Origin: Tenacibaculum singaporense
GTDB taxonomy: Bacteria; Bacteroidota; Bacteroidia; Flavobacteriales; Flavobacteriaceae
Length of the DNA stretch: 64,000 bases
Reading direction: 5' to 3'
Assembly: GCF_003867015.1 (NCBI RefSeq)
Contig: NZ_CP032548.1
Coordinates: 2,795,001 to 2,859,000 of the forward strand
Below the pieces are notes generated by a model that was not told the origin of the DNA, did not search any database, and was given only the letters and a program-made list of their open reading frames with translations. How positions within the stretch are numbered: the stretch's first letter is position 1; every line of letters begins with the position of its first letter. The position numbers and the translations under genes were made by a program. Shown here one piece after another: positions 1-8,359 of this stretch.

Positions 1-250
1 ACCCGTTTCCGTATAACTGAGATAAGTTTAACACTACTGCATGATCGATTTTAAAATGCTCCATCCATGCTAGTTTTTCATCTAAAAAGAAACTAGAATC
101 TGTTACTGGTCGACTCCAATCTTTTTGTAGCATGAACTTTCTGTCCTTATCAACCCAAAAAATCCCTTTGTCCTTCATAAACTGCGGAATTTGCTCTGGG
201 TAAGGTAACAAGTGTGAATGTCCGTTTATTCTTAGTTTTCGTTTTGTCAT
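1..250 (-). CDS. 2-amino-3-carboxymuconate-6-semialdehyde decarboxylase, N-terminal part (runs off the window)
   Basis: Only the first 83 codons are present; the gene continues past base 1. The start is ATG at 250-248. The N-terminus has the metal-binding HxH of the amidohydrolase fold (INGHSHLLP, His11 and His13). Family knowledge: ACMSD removes CO2 from 2-amino-3-carboxymuconate semialdehyde, sending 3-hydroxyanthranilate carbon away from quinolinate/NAD and into the 2-aminomuconate catabolic branch. It lies 21 bp downstream of the 3-hydroxyanthranilate dioxygenase gene, which makes its substrate, so the assignment rests on both motif and context. It is the last gene visible in the kynurenine operon. 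Confidence 0.85.
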   Translation of the reverse strand, partial: MTKRKLRINGHSHLLPYPEQIPQFMKDKGIFWVDKDRKFMLQKDWSRPVTDSSFFLDEKLAWMEHFKIDHAVVLNLSQLYGNG

Positions 251-271
251 GTTATTTTTCTATTGCAAAAT

Positions 272-799
272 TTATGCTTTGTTTGGTGCTTCCATCACAG
301 TACCACATTTATCACAAGTACATTTCTCTTTATCAGAATAGTACTTATCAAAAATTATTGGCATATCCGTTTCAATATTATCTAAAGCAAATTCTTCTCT
401 GTATAATTGATGTCCACAATTTTCACAGTACCACTCTAAAGCATCCATCATTCCTTCATCACGTGGATATTCAATAACCAAACCTACCGTATTCGCTTTA
501 CGTTGTGGTGAGTGCGGCACCTTTCCTGGTAACAAATAAATATCTCCTTCATTAATTTCAACATCAATCATTTCTCCTTTGTCGTCTATGATTTTCAACA
601 CCATATCTCCTTCTAATTGATAGAAAAACTCTGGTGTTTCGTTGTAATGGTAATCCTTACGATTGTTAGGACCTCCAACAACCATTACGATATATTCACC
701 ATTATCCCACACTTGTTTATTTCCTACTGGTGGTTTTAATAAATGACGATTTTCATCAATCCACTTCTTGAAATTTAAAGGTTGTACTAACTTGCTCAT
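272..799 (-). CDS. 3-hydroxyanthranilate 3,4-dioxygenase
   Basis: A 175-aa cupin enzyme that opens the ring of 3-hydroxyanthranilate with O2 to give 2-amino-3-carboxymuconate semialdehyde. His51, Glu57 and His96 are at the expected Fe(II) ligand positions (HYNETPE and PHSPQR). Cys125/Cys128 and Cys162/Cys165 form the second, rubredoxin-like iron site typical of the bacterial enzymes. Length is normal for the bacterial family. It sits between the SDR gene (82 bp upstream) and ACMSD (21 bp downstream) in the kynurenine operon. The start at 799 is followed directly by conserved sequence, so no other start is likely. Confidence 0.95.
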   Translation of the reverse strand: MSKLVQPLNFKKWIDENRHLLKPPVGNKQVWDNGEYIVMVVGGPNNRKDYHYNETPEFFYQLEGDMVLKIIDDKGEMIDVEINEGDIYLLPGKVPHSPQRKANTVGLVIEYPRDEGMMDALEWYCENCGHQLYREEFALDNIETDMPIIFDKYYSDKEKCTCDKCGTVMEAPNKA

Positions 800-881
800 T
801 TTATTTAGGTTTTTAGGCTTTTAGATTGTTTTAAAGATACTTAAATAGTCTTGTTTCTAAAAGTCTTCATTCTTGATTCTT

Positions 882-1658
882 TTATAATGATTTTGTTCTA
901 CCTCCGTCAACAGGAACATTAATTCCATTGATAAAGCTTGCTCTTTCACTTGCTAAAAACACAATAGCATCGGCTACTTCTTCAGGTTTTGCGAAACGTT
1001 TAGCCGGTGATGCATTCTTCATCATTTCTGCAACTTCTTCAACAGTTTTACCTGTTTTTGCAGCTTTATTATTGATAATTTCTGTCAAACGCTCTGTGGC
1101 TGTAGCCCCAGGTAATACATTATTTACCGTAACTCCGAATTGTCCTAACTCATTCGCTAAGGTTTTACTCCAATTGGCAACCGCACCTCGAATGGTATTC
1201 GAAACTCCTAAGCCATCTAATGGTTGTTTTACTGATGTAGAGATCACATTAATTACTCTACCATAGCCTTCCTCTTTCATAAATGGAACTACCGCTTGCA
1301 CCAATACATGATTGCATTTTAAATGCATGGTAAAAGCGCGTTCGAATTCTTCTAACTCGGCATTGAATACAGGACCTCCTGCTGGTCCTCCTGTATTATT
1401 CACCAAAATATGAAACTGTAAGTTAGTCACTTCTAATTTCTCTTTTAAATCTGCTGGATTGGTGAAATCAGCTACCAAGTACCCATGATTTTGCTTATTG
1501 TTTGGTAATTCTGCCAACACAGCTTTTAGCTTTTCTTCACTACGAGCTACCAAAGTAACATTTACTCCCTCTTGAGCTAATTGTATTGCTGCCGCTTTTC
1601 CTATTCCTTGTGTGCTACCACATACCAAGGCGTTTTTATGTTGTATCTCTAAATTCAT
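882..1658 (-). CDS. Atypical short-chain dehydrogenase/reductase in the kynurenine operon
   Basis: A 258-aa Rossmann protein. The cofactor motif CGSTQGIG is at about residues 14-21, NNTGG replaces the usual NNAG, and the C-terminus has the SDR-typical GINVPVDGG. The catalytic YxxxK is absent: where it should be, near residue 160, the sequence reads SNTIR, so Tyr is Ser and Lys is Arg. Family knowledge: a subgroup of 3-oxoacyl-ACP-reductase-like SDRs carries this change, and its chemistry is poorly known. It is one base after the 72-aa gene and precedes the dioxygenase. A role in handling a kynurenine-pathway intermediate is inferred from context only. Confidence 0.8.
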   Translation of the reverse strand: MNLEIQHKNALVCGSTQGIGKAAAIQLAQEGVNVTLVARSEEKLKAVLAELPNNKQNHGYLVADFTNPADLKEKLEVTNLQFHILVNNTGGPAGGPVFNAELEEFERAFTMHLKCNHVLVQAVVPFMKEEGYGRVINVISTSVKQPLDGLGVSNTIRGAVANWSKTLANELGQFGVTVNNVLPGATATERLTEIINNKAAKTGKTVEEVAEMMKNASPAKRFAKPEEVADAIVFLASERASFINGINVPVDGGRTKSL

Positions 1659-1659
1659 T

Positions 1660-1878
1660 TTATTCGTTATTCTGAATCATTTGTTTAATCTTAACCGCTT
1701 TCTCAAAATGATCTAATTGATGTGTCTGAATCCACCAAGTAGCTACTTCCATCAGTACTTTCGGATTGTCATTTTTATTTTTGAAAAATGCATAGAACGA
1801 AAGCCCTACATTTTCTCCTTTTTTAGCAATTTTCTCTTCACAAACAGCAATTATTTTTTCCTTTATTTCCTTATTCAT
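1660..1878 (-). CDS. Small conserved-looking protein of the kynurenine operon (possibly DUF6500)
   Basis: 72 aa, with no signal peptide or membrane segment, a charged Lys/Glu-rich helical N-terminus, and a central aromatic block (LSFYAFFKN, WWIQTH). Its start overlaps the end of the aldehyde dehydrogenase gene by 8 bp and its stop is 1 bp from the SDR start, so translational coupling is likely and a real gene is well supported. I believe similar short proteins occur in flavobacterial kynurenine loci under a DUF6500 label, but I cannot confirm that from sequence alone. Function unknown; a small accessory or chaperone-like role would be a guess. Confidence 0.7.
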   Translation of the reverse strand: MNKEIKEKIIAVCEEKIAKKGENVGLSFYAFFKNKNDNPKVLMEVATWWIQTHQLDHFEKAVKIKQMIQNNE

Positions 1879-3322
1879 ATTTTATACAAACATTTTTTGG
1901 TTCTGTAAAAAAACGTAATGCTTCAAAACCTCCTTCGCGCCCTACTCCACTCGCTTTTTGACCTCCAAAAGGAGTCCTTAAATCACGTAACAACCAAGTA
2001 TTTACCCAAACAATTCCTGTATGTAATTCTTTAGATAATCGCATGGTTCTTGTCAAATTGTTTGTCCATAGTGTTGATGACAATCCATACACCACATCAT
2101 TAGCTAATTGTAAAGCTTCTTCTTCTGTTTTAAAAGACATTAAGGTTACTACTGGTCCAAAAATTTCTTCTTGATTTAATCTACACTGATTACTAGAAAC
2201 CTCAATAATAGTAGGCTCTAAATAATATCCATTCTCACAATTCTTGACAGTGACTCTGTCACCTCCGTATAAAATCTTCCCTCCTTCTTGTTCCGCAATA
2301 TCTATGTATGATTTTACCTTTTCTAAATGTGGTTTCGACACCAAGGCTCCAATATTTGTATCTTCATCAAAAGGATTTCCTATTTTTAATTGCGATACTT
2401 TTTGAACAAAATCTTTTTTGAATTGCTCGTAAATACTTTCCTCTACAAAAATTCTACTTCCACATAAGCATATCTGACCTTGATTTGCAAATGAAGAGCG
2501 AACTGTAGTCGCTAACATATTCTCATAATCGCAATCGGCGAAAATGATGTTTGGATTTTTACCTCCTAACTCTAATGACAACTTCTTAAACATAGGTGCT
2601 GCTGTACGAGCTATGTGTGCTCCTGTAGCAGTTCCTCCTGTAAATGAAATTGCTTTAATGTCTGGATGCTCAATAATGGCTTGTCCTGTGGTAGTTCCTA
2701 ATCCATGAACAATGTTTAATACCCCTTTAGGCAAACCTGCTTCATTACAAATTTCACCTAATAAATAGGCTGTCATTGGTGTTACTTCACTAGGTTTTGC
2801 TACTACACAATTCCCTGCTGCTATTGCTGGGGCAATCTTCCAAGTGAACAAATACAATGGTAAATTCCAAGGTGAGATACATCCTACTACTCCAATAGGC
2901 TGACGCAAAGTAAAATTCATCGCTCCTAAGCCTACACTTTCATGAGCTTCAGATGAAAATTGTGTAATTGCATCTGCAAAGTATTGAAAATTAGATGATG
3001 CTCTCGGAATATCAATCGCTGTAGCTAAACTTAATGGCTTTCCATTATCCTTTGCCTCTGCTTTTGCTAGTTCAGGTAATCTCTGTTGAATTAACTGTGC
3101 TATTTTAGAAAGAATATCTCTACGTTCGTTTAAGGTAGTATTCGACCAAGCAGGAAAAGCTTCCTTCGCTGCTTTATAAGCTAATTCTACATCTTCAGTA
3201 GTAGAATTAGGAATTTGACCATATACTTCACCTATAGATGGATTATAATTATCTATAAATCCTCCTTTGATTGGATTAACGAATTCTCCGTTTATGTAAT
3301 TTTTAATGTTCATTTCATTCAC
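1871..3322 (-). CDS. Aldehyde dehydrogenase, probable 2-aminomuconic 6-semialdehyde dehydrogenase
   Basis: A 483-aa NAD-dependent ALDH with the full catalytic set: Asn153 in SPWNLPL, Glu251 in ELGGKNPN, and nucleophile Cys285 in QGQICLCG. Family knowledge plus operon context (between a RidA-type deaminase and the dioxygenase/decarboxylase genes) points to oxidation of 2-aminomuconate semialdehyde to 2-aminomuconate. The closely related 2-hydroxymuconate-semialdehyde dehydrogenases cannot be told apart by motif, so the substrate is inferred. The start could be Met1 (3322) or Met4; only the extreme N-terminus differs. It overlaps the next gene by 8 bp. Confidence 0.9.
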   Translation of the reverse strand: MNEMNIKNYINGEFVNPIKGGFIDNYNPSIGEVYGQIPNSTTEDVELAYKAAKEAFPAWSNTTLNERRDILSKIAQLIQQRLPELAKAEAKDNGKPLSLATAIDIPRASSNFQYFADAITQFSSEAHESVGLGAMNFTLRQPIGVVGCISPWNLPLYLFTWKIAPAIAAGNCVVAKPSEVTPMTAYLLGEICNEAGLPKGVLNIVHGLGTTTGQAIIEHPDIKAISFTGGTATGAHIARTAAPMFKKLSLELGGKNPNIIFADCDYENMLATTVRSSFANQGQICLCGSRIFVEESIYEQFKKDFVQKVSQLKIGNPFDEDTNIGALVSKPHLEKVKSYIDIAEQEGGKILYGGDRVTVKNCENGYYLEPTIIEVSSNQCRLNQEEIFGPVVTLMSFKTEEEALQLANDVVYGLSSTLWTNNLTRTMRLSKELHTGIVWVNTWLLRDLRTPFGGQKASGVGREGGFEALRFFTEPKNVCIKYE

Positions 3323-3364
3323 AGATTAAAAAGTTAAGACTCTTTTGTCTTGGTTCTAGTGTCT

Positions 3365-3778
3365 TTACTCTTGCTTCTTATACGCCACCACTTTAATTTC
3401 AATCAATAAATGAGGGTGTGGTAATTGATGTACAGCAACCGTAGTTCTCGTTGGTCCATTATAATCAAAATATTCAGCATATACCTGATTATACCCTCCA
3501 AAATCATTCATATTCACCAAGAATGAAGTTACATCTACAATATCAGATAAATCAGCTCCAACTTCTTGTAAGATATCACGAATGTTTTCTATTACCGCTC
3601 GGGTTTGCTTTTTAATATCTAAGTTGGTAGTTCCAAACTCATCTACCTCAACTCCTTCAAAAGAATTGTCAGGTCTTCGAGAACTTGTACCTGATACATA
3701 AATAAAATCTCCTACTTGTTTTACATGTGGAAATTTTCCTCTTGGTATCGCTTTTCCTTTGATTACTTTACTGTCCAT
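3365..3778 (-). CDS. RidA/YjgF-family protein, probable 2-aminomuconate deaminase
   Basis: 137 aa, the usual length of the RidA/YER057c/UK114 trimeric family. It shows the N-terminal [12 protein letters not shown] strand, the region [19 protein letters not shown] with its typical spacing, and the C-terminal active-site segment around GPTRTTVAV (the substrate-binding Arg). Generic RidA hydrolyses reactive enamines and imines. In kynurenine clusters this branch acts as 2-aminomuconate deaminase, releasing ammonia and a 4-oxalocrotonate-type product. Position directly before the aldehyde dehydrogenase (42 bp) supports that role; specificity itself is inferred. Confidence 0.88.
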   Translation of the reverse strand: MDSKVIKGKAIPRGKFPHVKQVGDFIYVSGTSSRRPDNSFEGVEVDEFGTTNLDIKKQTRAVIENIRDILQEVGADLSDIVDVTSFLVNMNDFGGYNQVYAEYFDYNGPTRTTVAVHQLPHPHLLIEIKVVAYKKQE

Positions 3779-3843
3779 ATTTTTTATTTTTTGCTTCCAA
3801 ACACGTTTTACACGAGATTTCTCCCTTTGGTCGAAATGATGCT

Positions 3844-4365
3844 TTATGAAGTTGCTAATTCTAATAGTTTTTTCGTTGTTTTTAAATTACGTGTGGTTGC
3901 TGTTGCCTTCAACTTCTTTTCGATTACACTGTTTGTCAGTTTAGTTTTTCCAAAACCAGACGGACAAAGCAAATACACCACATCATCAACTATTTTATAT
4001 TCGTCTTCGTTAATTCCCTTAACTTCAATAACTGATTCTTTAGTTACTCTATCTAAAAAAGTAAAAGCTACTATTTTTTCATTCTCTTGTGAAAACGGAT
4101 AGCTTTCTAGTGTACTTTTCCATTCCTCTGGTGTCCTAGCCAGTACAGGTAGATCATATCCAAATTTAGCAGCAATCGCTTCTTTAATTTTCTGACAAAC
4201 GACTTCTTTTGTTTCTTTAGATTCTAAAATAATATTACCACTTTGAATATAGGTTTGTACATTTTGAAACCCTAATTCATTTAACATATCACGCAACTCT
4301 GCCATCGGAAGCTTGTTTTTTCCCGAAACATTGATTCCTCTTAGTAATATTATATATCTATTCAT
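3844..4365 (-). CDS. DUF1697-domain protein
   Basis: A 173-aa protein that starts with the family signature [22 protein letters not shown] and continues with [12 protein letters not shown], both characteristic of DUF1697. The C-terminus reads [13 protein letters not shown], also typical. No signal peptide or membrane segment. The ATG at 4365 abuts the kmo stop codon exactly (TAA directly followed by ATG), so it is translated with kmo from one message. No enzyme activity is established for the family to my knowledge; its place inside a tryptophan-degradation operon is the only functional hint. Confidence 0.85.
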   Translation of the reverse strand: MNRYIILLRGINVSGKNKLPMAELRDMLNELGFQNVQTYIQSGNIILESKETKEVVCQKIKEAIAAKFGYDLPVLARTPEEWKSTLESYPFSQENEKIVAFTFLDRVTKESVIEVKGINEDEYKIVDDVVYLLCPSGFGKTKLTNSVIEKKLKATATTRNLKTTKKLLELATS

Positions 4366-5760
4366 TTATAGTCCCGCTATTTTATCCTCTTCTAAAATTT
4401 CATTAGTTTCTTCTTGCACCTTTTTTAATACCTCATTCAAATCGGTGATTACATCTAAATCGTGATGAGCCACCATATTCAACAAAGCTTTATCTTGTGC
4501 ACGTCCTTTTTTCATTGCTTCTGCATACGGAATCTCTTCATTAAAAGTTACCATTGAGTACTTTGAAAAATATTCTGTTGGGAACGTCTTCTCTAAATCC
4601 ATTTCCAACTTTCTCTTTTGCTTAAATAATGGATTTGCTACATGATCGCGCATTTCGTAAAAATTATCGATAGCTAAATCAGCAATCGCATCGGTATCTT
4701 CTTTACGTGCTTTTTCATACGCTTTAAAAGTAGCTTGCCAATCTCCTTCGTGCGTATCAAGAATCCTATCAAATACGGTTACATCTTCAAACGATGCATT
4801 CATTCCTTGTCCATAAAACGGAACAATCGCATGTGCTGCATCTCCCATTAATAAAGTTTTGTTTTGATAATGCCAAGGTGAGCATTTTACCGTTCCTAAA
4901 GCTCCAGTCGGATTATTAATAAACTCATCTTTAATACTTGGTATCAACGCTAAGGCATCTGAAAATTCTTTTTCAAAAAACTCAGTTACCTTTTCTTCGG
5001 AAGTTAAATTATTGAAATTGTATTCCCCTTCATCAAAACTTAAAAACAAGGTTACCGTAAAACTTCCATCTAAGTTCGGCAAAGCGATTAGCATATACTC
5101 TCCTCGGGGCCAAATATGCAAATGATCTTTACTTATTTGATGTTTTCCCGACTTGTCTGCAGGAATTTCTAATTCCTTGTATCCGTGTGTCAAGAAATTC
5201 TGCGAATAACTGAACAAGAATTTTCTTTCTAAATAGTAGCTTTTTCTCAATGCAGACCCTGCACCATCTGTTCCAAAAATCACATCTCCTTCTACTGAAA
5301 ACTCTTCCTTCGTATTGTAATTTTTAAAATGCGCTACAGTATTTTCAATATCTACCGAAGTACATTCTGTATTAAAATGAATGCTTACATTTTCATGTGC
5401 TTCCGCTTCGTTTAATAAGATTCCGTTTAAGTCTCCTCTTGAAATAGAATTGATGTACTCTCCTTCTCTACCTGAATAATTAGAAACAAACGTATTCCCT
5501 TCTCTATCGTGCATTAAACGTCCGTACATCGGAATACAAATTTCCCGCGCTTTTTCTTCCACACCACATAAGCGAAGCGCTTTAAATCCACGATCCGATA
5601 ATGCTAAGTTGATAGAACGTCCTGCTGAGATATCAGTAACTCTTAAATCTGGACGACTTTCATACATATCCACTTTATATCCTCTTTGTGCTAAACGAAG
5701 TGCTAATAAACTTCCGCATAAACCAGCACCTATGATTACTATGTTGTCTTTTTTACTCAT
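4366..5760 (-). CDS. kmo: Kynurenine 3-monooxygenase
   Basis: A 464-aa FAD-dependent class A hydroxylase that converts L-kynurenine to 3-hydroxykynurenine with NADPH and O2. The dinucleotide fold IIGAGLCGSLLALRLAQRG is at the N-terminus, the second FAD motif is GDAAHAIVPFYGQGMNA in the middle, and the kmo-typical ISAGRSINLALSDRG near residues 45-60 is present. Unlike the mitochondrial enzyme it lacks an obvious C-terminal membrane anchor; the tail is acidic and soluble. It overlaps the S41 peptidase gene by 8 bp upstream and abuts DUF1697 downstream, so it is firmly inside the operon started by kynU. Confidence 0.96.
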   Translation of the reverse strand: MSKKDNIVIIGAGLCGSLLALRLAQRGYKVDMYESRPDLRVTDISAGRSINLALSDRGFKALRLCGVEEKAREICIPMYGRLMHDREGNTFVSNYSGREGEYINSISRGDLNGILLNEAEAHENVSIHFNTECTSVDIENTVAHFKNYNTKEEFSVEGDVIFGTDGAGSALRKSYYLERKFLFSYSQNFLTHGYKELEIPADKSGKHQISKDHLHIWPRGEYMLIALPNLDGSFTVTLFLSFDEGEYNFNNLTSEEKVTEFFEKEFSDALALIPSIKDEFINNPTGALGTVKCSPWHYQNKTLLMGDAAHAIVPFYGQGMNASFEDVTVFDRILDTHEGDWQATFKAYEKARKEDTDAIADLAIDNFYEMRDHVANPLFKQKRKLEMDLEKTFPTEYFSKYSMVTFNEEIPYAEAMKKGRAQDKALLNMVAHHDLDVITDLNEVLKKVQEETNEILEEDKIAGL

Positions 5761-6952
5761 TTATTATTTGAATCGCTTTTTTATATGTTTCTTCACTTGT
5801 TTTAGTGTGAATTTCAGGAATAAATTTTTCTCTTGGCGTACCGTTTGCATGAAACAGTTTTTCAACAGGAAAACATAAATTGATCTTAGTATTTGGTAAT
5901 CTATCACATTCAATAGCTCCTAACAGTTTTGCCATCTCTGTTCCCACTACTGTTGCCGACTTTATGTTATCAAAACCTTGTGCGATTGCTTCTCCTACAC
6001 TTCCTGTCCACCTTCCTGCTAATACAATAACTGGTTTTTTATATGGATTTTTTAAAGGTGTTAATAACTCAATCCAACTTCTTTTTATACCAAACTCTCT
6101 TTCTAAACTTACTTTTTCATGTTTTTGATATGGAATTGTTTCCGATATAAACTTTCCCATAATACTTTTTGCTACTTCGGCATTACCTCCACTTGGTGTA
6201 TCTCTTAAATCTACAATTATCGCTTTGGTATCTCTAAACTCATCTACCTTTTTAGGAAAAGCTTTAATTACCTCATTGTTTCCTAAAGAATTATTTAGCT
6301 TTATATACCCTATATTTCCTTTTATAATTCTTGAACTTAAAGTTCCGTTTTCTTTTTTTGAAGCTGTAGGTCTGTTTAGTCTATATTGTTTTTCTTTTCC
6401 ATTTTCTAGTACTAGAATCACTCTTTCTTCATTATGCTTTCCAGCAAACCATAAATTGGCAAAAAACTCTTTTACGTTGTCTTTTGGGTTTTTAAAAGAT
6501 TTTGGCAGTACTTCTTCTACTAAATCTTCAATTTTACGGTTGTTGATACGAAGTAATTCATCTCCAACTTTTAATCCTGTTTCTTCAATTTCAAAACCCG
6601 ATCTAATGTCTGCTATGTAATATTTTCCATCTTTTATTTTTACCCATGCATCAGTTGATGTTGGAATTAGTCGGAATGAAGACTTTAAATTTCGATTAAT
6701 CCCCGTATGAGGGTCGTATAGTTCGTACGTTATATTCTCTATTAATCTAATAAACTGAGAATCATCCGAAACATTTTCTACCTCTTTTTGATAAATCTTT
6801 TTTACCTCATCCCAATTTGTTTGTTTTTGATCAAAGTAAGCGTAGAATCCATCAAACATACTCCACAAATAATCAAAATCTTTTTGATACTTCGTTTGAG
6901 CTATACTACTAAAACTACATAGAACTAAAAAAACAATAAATACTTTTTTCAT
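5753..6952 (-). CDS. Secreted S41-family (tail-specific protease-like) peptidase
   Basis: 399 aa with a Sec signal peptide (MKKVFIVFLVLCSFSSIAQ, cleaved near residue 19). A helical N-terminal region leads to a PDZ-like segment (GLKVGDELLRINNRKI), then the S41 protease core with GRWTGSVGEAIAQG, whose Ser is the predicted nucleophile, and a downstream segment that should hold the Lys. It starts 1 bp after kynU ends and overlaps kmo by 8 bp, so it is co-transcribed with cytoplasmic kynurenine enzymes although it is exported. Such an envelope peptidase in a tryptophan-degradation operon is odd; it might process periplasmic peptides, but the link is inference. Confidence 0.85.
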   Translation of the reverse strand: MKKVFIVFLVLCSFSSIAQTKYQKDFDYLWSMFDGFYAYFDQKQTNWDEVKKIYQKEVENVSDDSQFIRLIENITYELYDPHTGINRNLKSSFRLIPTSTDAWVKIKDGKYYIADIRSGFEIEETGLKVGDELLRINNRKIEDLVEEVLPKSFKNPKDNVKEFFANLWFAGKHNEERVILVLENGKEKQYRLNRPTASKKENGTLSSRIIKGNIGYIKLNNSLGNNEVIKAFPKKVDEFRDTKAIIVDLRDTPSGGNAEVAKSIMGKFISETIPYQKHEKVSLEREFGIKRSWIELLTPLKNPYKKPVIVLAGRWTGSVGEAIAQGFDNIKSATVVGTEMAKLLGAIECDRLPNTKINLCFPVEKLFHANGTPREKFIPEIHTKTSEETYKKAIQIINE

Positions 6953-8212
6953 TTATAGCAATGTTTTTAAAATTTCAACCATTCTGTATACATCTTCAAA
7001 ACTGTTATACATTGGCACTGGTGCACAACGAATTACATCAGGTTCTCTCCAGTCGGTTATAATATTATTTTCGGTTAGTTTTTTGTGTAAACTTTTGTCT
7101 GCATTCTTCACTTGAATAGATAATTGACACCCTCTTTCTTTCGGATTAGATGGCGTAATTATTTTAATTCTATCGGTATCAATCTGATTGATTAGATATT
7201 CAAAATAGCCTGTTAATTTTTCCGATTTAGCTCTTAGCGCTTCCATTCCTACTTCTTCAAACATATCTAACGAAGCTCTAATGGCTGCCATTGATAAAAT
7301 AGGTGGATTTGATAACTGCCAACCTTCTGCTCCTGGCATTACGTCAAATGGTTGGCGCATGTTAAAACGAGTTTCTTTGTTATGGTTCCACCAACCTGCA
7401 AAACGAGGTAACTCTTTATTATGTGCATGTTTTTCATGTACAAACAATCCTGCTAAACTTCCTGGACCCGAATTCAAATACTTATAAGTACACCAAGCTG
7501 CAAAATCTACTCCGCTATCATGTAACTCTGGAGAAATATTTCCCGCACCGTGTGCTAAGTCAATCCCTACCATACAGTTTTTTGCGTGTCCTATTTCTGC
7601 AATACGTTTGATATCTAAATACTGTCCTGTATAATAATTCACTCCTCCAATCAACAACAAGGCTATTTCATCGCCTTGTTCATCTACTATTTTCTCTAGA
7701 TCTTCAATACGTAATAATTCTTCTCCTTTACGAGGTTTCCATTCTATCAATCCTTCTTCTGTATCAAATCCATGAAATTTTAATTGCGATTGTACAGCAT
7801 ATCTGTCCGAAGGAAAAGCATCACTTTCTATAACAATTTTATACTTTGTTTTAGTCGGTTGATAAAACGACACCATTAACAAATGTAAGTTAGTCGTCAG
7901 TGTGTTCATCACTACCACTTCTAGCGGTTTAGCACCTACTATTTTCGCCATGGAATTTGTCAAAAATTCGTGATATGGCATCCATGGATTTCGAGCTTCA
8001 AAATGCCCTTCTACTCCATATTTTGCCCAATCATCTAACTCTTGTTGAATGTATTGTTGTGTTTGTTTTGGTTGTAGCCCAAGAGAATTTCCTGTAAAAT
8101 ACAACCAGTCATTTCCTTCTGCGTCTTTTGGAATATGAAACTGCGCTCTTAAATGCGCTAAATTATCTTCTTTATCTAGTTGCTGTGCGTAATCGAGTGT
8201 TGGTTTATACAT
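6953..8212 (-). CDS. kynU: Kynureninase
   Basis: A PLP enzyme (419 aa from the chosen start) that cleaves 3-hydroxykynurenine to 3-hydroxyanthranilate and alanine. The PLP lysine lies in WCTYKYLNSGPG, the PLP-phosphate/Asp region in IDLAHGAGN, and the substrate region WWNHN is present. An upstream ATG at 8236 would add eight residues (MVFRNIIS), but the predicted -7 box at 8248-8255 puts the transcript start near 8241, and MYKPTLDYAQQLD at 8212 is the usual N-terminus. First gene of the minus-strand operon; its stop is adjacent to the S41 start. Confidence 0.95.
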   Translation of the reverse strand: MYKPTLDYAQQLDKEDNLAHLRAQFHIPKDAEGNDWLYFTGNSLGLQPKQTQQYIQQELDDWAKYGVEGHFEARNPWMPYHEFLTNSMAKIVGAKPLEVVVMNTLTTNLHLLMVSFYQPTKTKYKIVIESDAFPSDRYAVQSQLKFHGFDTEEGLIEWKPRKGEELLRIEDLEKIVDEQGDEIALLLIGGVNYYTGQYLDIKRIAEIGHAKNCMVGIDLAHGAGNISPELHDSGVDFAAWCTYKYLNSGPGSLAGLFVHEKHAHNKELPRFAGWWNHNKETRFNMRQPFDVMPGAEGWQLSNPPILSMAAIRASLDMFEEVGMEALRAKSEKLTGYFEYLINQIDTDRIKIITPSNPKERGCQLSIQVKNADKSLHKKLTENNIITDWREPDVIRCAPVPMYNSFEDVYRMVEILKTLL

Positions 8213-8247
8213 GCTTATTATATTTCTAAAAACCATTTCAAAAACAC

Positions 8248-8278
8248 TAAAGATACTTCATTTTTACCTCAAAATAAA
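8248..8278 (-). promoter_or_regulatory. Predicted promoter of the kynurenine operon
   Basis: On the minus strand TTTA (8278-8275), a 19-base spacer and TATCTTTA (8255-8248) match the Bacteroidota promoter pattern TTTG-N19-TAnnTTTG with one mismatch in each box. It lies just upstream of kynU and about 20 bp from the palindrome at 8298-8314. Confidence 0.5.
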
Positions 8279-8297
8279 ACCCAAAGCGTTTCACATA

Positions 8298-8314
8298 ATA
8301 AAACGGCGTTTTAT
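8298..8314. promoter_or_regulatory. Candidate IclR operator (17-bp perfect palindrome)
   Basis: The sequence ATAAAAC-GGC-GTTTTAT is a perfect 7+3+7 inverted repeat in the middle of the 123-148 bp space between kynU (minus) and the IclR gene (plus). IclR-family dimers usually bind palindromes of about this size in divergent promoters. Binding here is inferred from position and symmetry. Confidence 0.55.
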
Positions 8315-8359
8315 AAAACTACATATTTTTATTATATTAGTCAATAATTTTTTGAGAAA

